Assembly: GCF_000336615.1 (NCBI RefSeq) | Contig: NZ_AOLW01000024.1 | Span: 72,444-136,443, forward strand | Direction: 5' to 3' | From: Haloarcula amylolytica JCM 13557 | Lineage (GTDB): Archaea; Halobacteriota; Halobacteria; Halobacteriales; Haloarculaceae | Length of the DNA: 64,000 nt | Translations under genes and position numbers: made by a program | The notes under the pieces: model-generated | The model's input: only the letters and a program-made list of their open reading frames with translations | Databases searched by the model: none | What the model was told of the DNA's origin: nothing | Shown: positions 58,265 through 64,000 of the stretch, piece after piece | Layout: each line of letters opens with the position of its first letter | Numbering within the stretch: position 1 is the first letter of the stretch

Positions 58265-59674
58265 TCAGTCGCCGAACGGCCCCATACCGCCGCCGCCCAT
58301 ACCACCCATGCCACCGCCGCCTCCGCCGCCCTGCTGCATCTGTTTCATCATCCGCTCCATGTCGCCGTCGCCCATGCCCTGGAACTGCTTGAGCATCTGC
58401 TCCATCTGCTTGTGCTGCTGGAGGAGTTCACGCACCCGCTCCTCGGGCTTGCCGGAGCCACGGCAGATGCGCCTGGTCCGGGACTGGCCGACGACGCGGG
58501 GGTTCTCCAGTTCCTCCTCGGTCATCGAGTCCATGATGACGTCGAAGTCCCGCATCCGCTCCTGGGTCACGTCCATCGCGTCGTCGGGGAGCTGGTCCAT
58601 CAGCCCGCCGCCCAGCCCGGGGATCATGTCCATCACCTGGTCCAGCGGCCCCATGTTGTTCATCGTCTGCATCTGCTTGCGCATGTCCTTGAGGGTGAAC
58701 TGCCCCTCCAGCATGTCCTCGGGGTCCCAGTCCTCCTCGTCGCCTTCCTGGGTTTCCTCCATCGCGCGCTCGACGCGCTCGGTGAGCTGTTTGAGGTCGC
58801 CCATCCCGAGCAGGCGCGAGATGAACCCGGAGGGCTCGAACCGCTCGATGTCCTTGACTGTCTCCCCGGAGCCGAGGAAGGCGATGGTGGAGTCGGTCTC
58901 GTTGACGGCGGCGAGCGCGCCGCCACCTTTCGCCGTCCCGTCGAGTTTCGTGATGACGACGCCGTCGATGCCGATGGCTTCCTCGAAGTCAGCGGCCTGG
59001 CTCTTGGCGCTCTGGCCCATCGCCGCATCCAGCACGAGCAGGTCCCGGTCGGGCTGGACCTCCTGCTCGATGCGTTCTATCTGCTCGATGAGTTCCTCGT
59101 TCAGGCCGTCACGGCCCGCCGTGTCCACAATGCGAACGTCCGCGTTCTCCGTCGCTTCCAGCCCGTCGCGGGCGATCTTCACGGGGTCGTCCTCGTCGGG
59201 GTCGCCGTAGAAGTCGACCTCGGCGCGTTCGGCCATCTCCTTGGACTGATCGTACGCACCGGGCCGGTCCGTGTCGGTCTGGATGATGGCCGGTCGGAGC
59301 CCTTTCGTCGAGAACCACCATGCCATCTTCGCGGCCGTGGTCGTCTTCCCCGACCCGTACAGGCCGGCGAGCATGATGGTCTGCTCTTCGAGCGGTAGTT
59401 CGGTCGACTCGCCGACGAGGTCGACCAGTTCCTCGTAGACGATTCGCAGGACCCAATCGCGTGGGGTCGTCCCCGCCGGCGGTTCCTCCTCCAGCGCGCG
59501 CGTCTCGATGCTGCTGGAGAGGTCCTGTACGAGCCCGACGTCCACGTCGGCCTGCAACAGCGACCGCTGAATCTCCTTGACGATGTCCGCGATGTCCTCC
59601 TCGGAGAGCCGGGACTTCCCCCGGAGGTCGTCGAGTGTCCCCCGAAGCGAACTCCCAAGATCGTCGAGTACCAT
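58265..59674 (-). CDS. ffh: Signal recognition particle protein SRP54
   Basis: Binds signal sequences on nascent membrane proteins and 7S RNA, then docks with FtsY. The 469-residue protein has the N domain (about 1-90), the GTPase domain with P-loop GLYGSGKT (residues 104-111, Lys110) and the DTAGRD block, and the C-terminal M domain ending in a Gly/Met-rich tail. The start [19 protein letters not shown] is standard. Its receptor FtsY is encoded at the right edge of the window. An RNA gene for the 7S component is not in the window. Confidence 0.96.
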   Translation of the reverse strand: MVLDDLGSSLRGTLDDLRGKSRLSEEDIADIVKEIQRSLLQADVDVGLVQDLSSSIETRALEEEPPAGTTPRDWVLRIVYEELVDLVGESTELPLEEQTIMLAGLYGSGKTTTAAKMAWWFSTKGLRPAIIQTDTDRPGAYDQSKEMAERAEVDFYGDPDEDDPVKIARDGLEATENADVRIVDTAGRDGLNEELIEQIERIEQEVQPDRDLLVLDAAMGQSAKSQAADFEEAIGIDGVVITKLDGTAKGGGALAAVNETDSTIAFLGSGETVKDIERFEPSGFISRLLGMGDLKQLTERVERAMEETQEGDEEDWDPEDMLEGQFTLKDMRKQMQTMNNMGPLDQVMDMIPGLGGGLMDQLPDDAMDVTQERMRDFDVIMDSMTEEELENPRVVGQSRTRRICRGSGKPEERVRELLQQHKQMEQMLKQFQGMGDGDMERMMKQMQQGGGGGGGMGGMGGGGMGPFGD

Positions 59675-59933
59675 TGTTAGCGCGAGATACGCGACGGCGC
59701 GGGTAAAGGCTTGTTGTCATGCTGTCGCCCGCTAACCGCTGGGATGACTGCCGTATCCGTTCGGTTGGGGCTGATTCGCTCGTTGCTATCGGAGCGAGGC
59801 AGACCGGCAGGTCCATCTCACGTTTCCGGCCATCTTCGGGCGAGACGTGCTATCTGTATGCGACATCTGCACGATTAATTCCACGTCTACCGGTGGCGAA
59901 AGGGTGAAGAGGTCGAACCGACTGGTCGACAAT

Positions 59934-60842
59934 ATGGGCGTGCTCGGGCAGCTCGGATTCATGGTCGCCTTTCTTTCGGCCGGCGTCGCCGCCGGCCACT
60001 TCGGGCTGTTGACCGACCGGCGGACGGATATCCTCACCACACTCGTCTTTACTGTCGCCCTGCCGGCGCTCATATTCCGGTCCACGTACAACCGCCCGCT
60101 ACGGGAGATTATCTCGCCGGCGTTGCTCGGGGGCTTCTGGGCCGTCATCGCGCTGACGATAACGCTGGGCTGGCTCGTCCACCGGCGCCTGGAATCCCCC
60201 GACCGCCGCAGCGTCTCCGTCGTCCAGTCGTATCACAGCAACATGGGGTTTCTCGGGCTGCCGCTCGTGGCAGCGACGATGGGCAGCGAAGCGACGGCCG
60301 TCGCCAGCGTCATCCTCGGGATCGGCGCGGTGACCCACGTCCCGGTGACGGTGTTCCTGCTGGTCCGCATCAACGGCAGCGACGCCTCGCTGCTGGGCGA
60401 GTGCAAGAAACTCCTCACGAACCCGGTGCTCATCGCGCTGGCGGCCGGCATCACAGCCTCGGTCCTGTCGCTGTCCGTTCCGGAGCGACTCGTCGGTGCG
60501 CTCGGCCCGCCGGCCGAACTGGCGCTGCCGGTCGCCCTGCTGTGTATCGGTGCGACGCTGGACACGGACCTCCCGGTGGCGGACCTGCAGAAGACCGTCA
60601 GCGTCGTCGGGCTGAAGGTGCTGTGGATGCCGGCACTGGCGTGGCTGGTGTACTCCTCGCTAGCGATGGACGCGACGGCGCTGGGCGCAGCGGTCGTGAT
60701 GCTCGGCACCCCGACAGCGGTGTCGACGTACGTCTACACGACGGAACTCGGCGGCGACGCCGCGTTCGCCTCGCTGAACGTCTTCACCTCGACGGTGGCC
60801 TCAATCGGAACGCTCTCCGTGCTGATCTGGCTGTTCGCCTGA
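59934..60842 (+). CDS. AEC-family (auxin efflux carrier-like) transporter
   Basis: A 302-residue membrane protein with about ten hydrophobic segments in the AEC/BART pattern. It starts at 59934 (MGVLGQLGFMVAFLSAG) after a TATA-poor region; the upstream frame to 59847 is not family-like. Motifs are FRSTYNRPLREIISP in the first half and NPVLIALAAGITASVLSL in the second. Members export or import carboxylates, sugars or auxin-like compounds. The gene is divergent from srp54. Substrate unknown. Confidence 0.85.
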   Translation: MGVLGQLGFMVAFLSAGVAAGHFGLLTDRRTDILTTLVFTVALPALIFRSTYNRPLREIISPALLGGFWAVIALTITLGWLVHRRLESPDRRSVSVVQSYHSNMGFLGLPLVAATMGSEATAVASVILGIGAVTHVPVTVFLLVRINGSDASLLGECKKLLTNPVLIALAAGITASVLSLSVPERLVGALGPPAELALPVALLCIGATLDTDLPVADLQKTVSVVGLKVLWMPALAWLVYSSLAMDATALGAAVVMLGTPTAVSTYVYTTELGGDAAFASLNVFTSTVASIGTLSVLIWLFA

Positions 60843-60890
60843 CGCCCCGCCGTGGTCACGCTTTTGCCCGCCGGTGCCCCCACCGACGAT

Positions 60891-61265
60891 ATGGGCTACC
60901 ACCAGATCGACCCCGAGGACCTGTCGGAAACTGCGGACTACCCCTGTGACCGGCGCGGCGTCTCCGACGCCGCCGAACTCCACGCGCTCCACGCGGCCAC
61001 CTACGAGATGGCACCCGGCGAAGACCTCTCGCGGGCCTACCACTACCACGAGACCCGCGAGGAACTGTTCTACGTGCTCGACGGCACGCTCCACGTCGAA
61101 ACCCCCGACGGGGAGTACGTCGTCTCGGCCGACGAGGTGTTCGTCGCCGAACCGGAGAGCCCACACCGCGCGCACAACCCCGCCGACGCCGACGAACCAG
61201 TCACGGTCCTCGGCGTCGGTGCGCCGCCGACCGATATCGCGCGCCCGTACGACCCCGACGCGTAG
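60891..61265 (+). CDS. Cupin-domain protein
   Basis: A 124-residue single-domain cupin. The start is the ATG at 60891 (MGYHQIDPEDLSET). Cupin motif 1 is HYHETREELFYVLDGTLHVET, shown here only as its histidine/glutamate pattern at residues about 51-70, and motif 2 is VAEPESPHRAHNP. The metal ligands His, His, Glu and His are present. Such proteins range from sugar isomerases to regulators; its position before a KDPG aldolase gene on the same strand may hint at sugar metabolism. Confidence 0.87.
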   Translation: MGYHQIDPEDLSETADYPCDRRGVSDAAELHALHAATYEMAPGEDLSRAYHYHETREELFYVLDGTLHVETPDGEYVVSADEVFVAEPESPHRAHNPADADEPVTVLGVGAPPTDIARPYDPDA

Positions 61266-61321
61266 CGAGGGGGCTCGGCGGTTCAGACACGTTTTTCAGC
61301 CACCCCACCACAGTTGCGCCT

Positions 61322-61972
61322 ATGACGAGCAAACAGGCGGTACAACAGGAACTGGTCGACAGCGGCGTCACGGCAGTCCTCCGCGGGATTCCCGAGGAAA
61401 AGATGGTCGACGTGGCGACAGCCGTCCACGAAGGCGGCGTCACAGCGCTGGAACTGACGGCCGACGCGAAGCGCTGTTCGGACATGATCGCTGCCGTCGA
61501 CAAGGCGCTCGACGACACCGACGCCATCATCGGGGCCGGCACGGTCATGGACGCCGCCGCCGCCCGCAACGTCATCGAGGCCGGCGCGGAGTTCGTCCTC
61601 GCACCGAACCTCAACGAGGACGTTATCGACGTGTGTAACCGCGAGGGCGTCCTCGCCATCCCCGGCGTCATGACGCCGACGGAGGCCGCCGACGCGATGG
61701 AGGCGGGTGCGGACATCCTGAAGATGTTCCCGGCGAAAACGGTCGGCCCGGCACACATCGGCGCGCTGCAGGGTCCGCTCGGCGACGTCCCGATTATGCC
61801 GACCGGCGGCGTCTCGGCCGACAACGTCGACGAGTTCTTCGATGCCGGCGCGGTCGCCGTCGGCGCGGGCTCGGCGCTGGTCAACTACGAAGCAATCGAA
61901 AACGACGACATGGACGGCGTCCGCGAACAGGCCGCGGAGTTCGTCGACGCCGTCGAGGCCGCCCGAGAGTAG
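61322..61972 (+). CDS. KDPG aldolase (Entner-Doudoroff)
   Basis: A class I aldolase of 216 residues that cleaves 2-keto-3-deoxy-6-phosphogluconate to pyruvate and glyceraldehyde 3-phosphate. The Schiff-base lysine is Lys134 in KMFPAKTVGPAHIGAL, and the catalytic glutamate is Glu44 in GVTALELTADAKR. The phosphate/substrate-binding PTGGVSADNV is present. Length matches the Eda family. It is about 55 bases downstream of the cupin gene on the same strand. In haloarchaea it belongs to the semi-phosphorylative pathway; this assignment follows family knowledge. Confidence 0.9.
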   Translation: MTSKQAVQQELVDSGVTAVLRGIPEEKMVDVATAVHEGGVTALELTADAKRCSDMIAAVDKALDDTDAIIGAGTVMDAAAARNVIEAGAEFVLAPNLNEDVIDVCNREGVLAIPGVMTPTEAADAMEAGADILKMFPAKTVGPAHIGALQGPLGDVPIMPTGGVSADNVDEFFDAGAVAVGAGSALVNYEAIENDDMDGVREQAAEFVDAVEAARE

Positions 61973-62010
61973 CTCACCCAACCGGTGGGAAAAGGACCTG
62001 GTACGGCGGC

Positions 62011-62565
62011 TTATTCCCCGGTTTCGTTCGCGGTCGTTTCGTTGCCAGTCGTCGCTGTCTCGTTCCCGACCGTGCCGGTCTCATTGCCGGGCAGTTCGGT
62101 TTCGTTGCTAGGTATTTCGGTTTCGTTCCCGGGTATGTCCGTTTCGTTGCCCGGAATATCTGTCTCGTTTCCAGGAATTTCAGTTTCGTTGCCCGGGGCC
62201 TCGGTCCCGTTCCCGGGCAGTTCGGTTTCGTTGCCCGGTACGTCGGTCTCATTGCCGGGCAGTTCAGTTTCAGTATCCGGCATCTCGGTCTCGTTTCCGA
62301 GGGCATCGGTTTCGTTCTCGCCGAGTTCCGTCTCAGTATCCATCCCGGTTCCCTCTTCGGTCTGGGCTTCAGTTTCCGTCTGCGATTCCGTACCGGCTTC
62401 CGTCATCGCGTCAGTCTCTGCTGCCGTCGATGTGCCCGGAGCTTCGGCACCGCCGCCACCGCCAGTCTCCGTACCGCTACCGCCAGTGTCACTACAGCCA
62501 GCCAGCGCCACGAGTGCGCCGCCTGCGATTTTGATAACGTTCCGTCGAGATGTGGGTCGTCCCAT
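62011..62565 (-). CDS. Lipoprotein with a tandem array of N-glycosylation sequons
   Basis: A 184-residue exported lipoprotein. A twin-arginine-type signal (RRNVIKIAGGALVAL) ends at lipobox VALAGCSD. A short Gly-rich stretch and an acidic Thr/Glu-rich region follow. Residues about 85-180 are a near-tandem repeat in units of about seven residues, PGNET(E/D)(I/V/L), containing 14 N-x-T sites. In haloarchaea N-x-S/T is the substrate of the AglB oligosaccharyltransferase, so the tail could carry a dense glycan brush. No folded domain or catalytic motif is visible. A TATA box lies at 62675-62686 with a leader of about 85 bases. Function unknown. Confidence 0.85.
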   Translation of the reverse strand: MGRPTSRRNVIKIAGGALVALAGCSDTGGSGTETGGGGGAEAPGTSTAAETDAMTEAGTESQTETEAQTEEGTGMDTETELGENETDALGNETEMPDTETELPGNETDVPGNETELPGNGTEAPGNETEIPGNETDIPGNETDIPGNETEIPSNETELPGNETGTVGNETATTGNETTANETGE

Positions 62566-62674
62566 AGCGTTTGCCCGAAGAGAAGCCGGACAGTTTGTGA
62601 ATGACCTGCTAAGCGTCTGACGGAGAGCCGACAGAACGGCTTAGCAACACCCGAAGGTGGGCCGGTTCGCAAAG

Positions 62675-62686
62675 CAAATATAAACG
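62675..62686 (-). promoter_or_regulatory. TATA-like box for the sequon-array lipoprotein
   Basis: On the minus strand CGTTTATATTTG lies about 110 bases before the ATG at 62565, so the transcript would carry a leader of about 85 bases, longer than usual here. That leader could hold a regulatory element. Confidence 0.45.
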
Positions 62687-62961
62687 ATCTGTTTCAGACC
62701 ATGATTGGTTCGAGTCCGATATTTCGGCCAGTTCACGGGTGGTTCTACACTTCGATAGCCGAACATCGGCCTGTTGCAGTGTGGTTCGAGGCCCGAGTTA
62801 CAACTAATCGTACTGTTCCCGAGCGGTTATCGAGCGCATAGGTATCTTCGCCCCTGGGGCAACGATATCAGGCCCTGCATTGTGAGTCAGACAGCCGTTT
62901 TAGCGGTCAAAATCGCTCAGTCGCCGTTTAGCAACGTCATAACCTGAACGCAGTGGGCAGA

Positions 62962-63159
62962 TCAGTCTCCATCCTCGCGGGAACTCCCGTAGCCGTAATT
63001 GTCGCCGCCGTCGTCTGGAACATCGGGTACCGGCACGCCTCCGTCAGTTACGAGCCGCGGCTCGTCAACCGGGAGACCATGGTCACCCGACGACAGCACG
63101 ATGAGTTCGGGTGCGACATCAGCCGGCGCGACCTGCCGGCAGTAGCGTCCATCAGACAT
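62962..63159 (-). CDS. Possible small acidic protein of 65 residues
   Basis: A short frame starting MSDGRYCRQVAPADVAPEL and ending in an acidic, Gly/Asp-rich tail (GDNYGYGSSREDGD). Support comes from a purine-rich GGAGGGAG ribosome-binding sequence ending about seven bases before the ATG, a GC-biased third position (roughly two thirds) and an acidic composition typical of this organism. No family is recognised, and the surrounding 900 bases hold no other clear gene. It could be a chance open frame. Confidence 0.35.
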   Translation of the reverse strand: MSDGRYCRQVAPADVAPELIVLSSGDHGLPVDEPRLVTDGGVPVPDVPDDGGDNYGYGSSREDGD

Positions 63160-63467
63160 CGGTGGCTCCCTCCGCGAGACCACTGTCAGCCCCATTCCTC
63201 ACATCGCCGGAAACGTCGCGTCGTTCGATTGCCTGCATTGGTGTCATGCTACGATACTGTGTGGATCAGTCATGAACACCAAACGACTTCAACGCGCCCC
63301 TGTCGGCGAAAACGACCACACCTGCGATGGAGTGGCAGTATTTGCCGCATCGCACGCGGTGCGTTCCCGTCGGAAGAGCGCGAACTCGCCGGGTTCTACA
63401 CAAACAGGGTCGACAGTAGCGTTTCAGAACGCGGGGTAGCAGCAAAAGTAACCGCGAAGGCCGAGTC

Positions 63468-64000
63468 CTACTCGCCGATGAGGCTGTCGACGATTTCCTC
63501 GGGGTCGAACGGTTCGAGGTCGCCGTAGTCCTGGCCGGTCCCCAAGAAAAGGATCGGCTTGCCGGTGACGTGCGCGACAGAGATGGCCGCGCCGCCCTGC
63601 GGGTCGGCGTCGGCTTTCGTCAGGATCGCCCCGTCGATCTCGGCCGCGTCGTTGAACTCGCGCGCCCGGTTGACGGCGTCCTGGCCCGCGACCGCCTCGT
63701 CCACGAACAGCGTCATGTCCGGGTCGATGTTGCGGTCGATCTTCTCCAACTGGGCCATCAGGTCGTCCGAGGTGTGGAGTCGGCCGGCCGTATCGCCAAG
63801 CACCACGTCGATGTCGTTGGCCTTGGCGTACTCGACGGCATCGTAGACGACCGCCGTCGGGTCCGAGCCTTGCTCGTGAGTGATGATCTTCTTGTCGAGG
63901 TTCTCGGCGTGTTTCTCCAGTTGCTCGTTCGCGCCGGCGCGGTAGGTGTCGCCGTTGGCGAGCACCGTCGAGAGTCCGCGCTCCTCGAAGTACTGGGCGA
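63468..64000 (-). CDS. ftsY: SRP receptor FtsY, C-terminal part, cut by window edge
   Basis: The membrane-associated GTPase that receives the SRP-ribosome complex. The last 177 residues are in the window, from [18 protein letters not shown] to the stop at 63468. They cover the GTPase core: [37 protein letters not shown], the TKAD guanine-specificity motif in [16 protein letters not shown], and the closing block [19 protein letters not shown]. The N-terminal membrane-targeting and N domains and the P-loop lie beyond the right edge. SRP54 is encoded 3.8 kb away on the same strand. Confidence 0.94.
   Translation of the reverse strand, partial: AQYFEERGLSTVLANGDTYRAGANEQLEKHAENLDKKIITHEQGSDPTAVVYDAVEYAKANDIDVVLGDTAGRLHTSDDLMAQLEKIDRNIDPDMTLFVDEAVAGQDAVNRAREFNDAAEIDGAILTKADADPQGGAAISVAHVTGKPILFLGTGQDYGDLEPFDPEEIVDSLIGE

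Larger units (their letters stand above)
62566..63467. other. Gene-poor region between the sequon lipoprotein and ftsY
   Basis: About 900 bases with no well supported gene. It contains the lipoprotein promoter and leader (62566-62690), an A/T-richer stretch at 62690-62790, one plausible small gene on the minus strand (62962-63159, listed separately), and a weak 55-codon plus-strand frame beginning MNTKRLQRAPVGEND at 63274 that has no recognisable similarity. The right end lies after the ftsY stop at 63468. No RNA gene or terminal repeat was recognised. Confidence 0.5.

Noticed and set aside
62011-62340. Regularly spaced repeats considered as a CRISPR array.
   Set aside because: The units are short (18-21 bases), contiguous without unique spacers and keep an open reading frame, so they are protein-coding tandem repeats.
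63274-63441. A 55-codon plus-strand frame beginning MNTKRLQRAPVGEND.
   Set aside because: No ribosome-binding site or TATA box at useful distance, no family similarity, and a basic composition unlike the acidic proteins of this organism.

Overview
The window is a piece of a haloarchaeal chromosome, most likely from Haloarcula or a close relative. The proteins are acidic, GC content at third codon positions is high, and nearly every promoter that can be seen is an A/T-rich TATA-type box about 25-30 bases before a start codon, as in leaderless haloarchaeal transcripts. The gene set is archaeal: PAN, class I lysyl-tRNA synthetase, aRF1, ribosomal protein S19e, PDCD5-like protein, SRP54/FtsY and an A-type ATP synthase. 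A bacteriorhodopsin closely resembling the Haloarcula type points to the genus. No rRNA, tRNA or CRISPR array was found.

Layout: 1-10.5 kb holds housekeeping and information genes (PAN at the left edge, pepF, truA, a GNAT, hisS, a RecA-like protein, a PP-loop enzyme, PDCD5, rps19e, a flippase-like protein, thiL). 10.5-24 kb holds two site-2 proteases, pyrH-lysS, a stress protein, argS, a hydrolase, a Bat-type regulator, a MinD-like ATPase and aRF1. An IS200/IS605-type element with tnpA and tnpB sits directly against the aRF1 stop codon (24.0-25.8 kb). 26.3-36.2 kb is the A-type ATP synthase operon atpHIKECFAB, then a bacteriorhodopsin gene with its own terminator and promoter, then atpD. Light-driven proton export and proton-driven ATP synthesis are therefore encoded side by side.

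36.3-51.8 kb is mixed: a methyltransferase whose 3' end is duplicated, a divergent pair of secreted and membrane-anchored regulatory proteins, etfBA, an isoprenyl synthase cluster with overlapping small genes (UPF0200, UPF0201, HAD), a membrane molybdopterin oxidoreductase, a nuclease/lamin-tail lipoprotein, a CBS-MaoC fusion, a winged-helix-GNAT fusion, a Gate-domain membrane protein, two half-size MgtE transporters and a lipoprotein. 51.9-57.7 kb is a complete branched-chain-type ABC importer ending in a translationally coupled thioredoxin-fold gene. 57.7-64 kb contains a stress protein, SRP54, an AEC transporter, a cupin, KDPG aldolase, a lipoprotein built of N-glycosylation sequons, a gene-poor stretch of about 0.9 kb and the C-terminal part of FtsY at the right edge.

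The points most worth a second look are bop inside the ATP synthase locus, the sequon-array lipoprotein, the transposon at the aRF1 stop codon with its predicted guide RNA, the 58-base gene-end duplication, a MITE-like long hairpin near 11.9 kb, and the thioredoxin-fold partner of the ABC importer. No wholly new multi-gene defence or metabolic system could be demonstrated from sequence alone.
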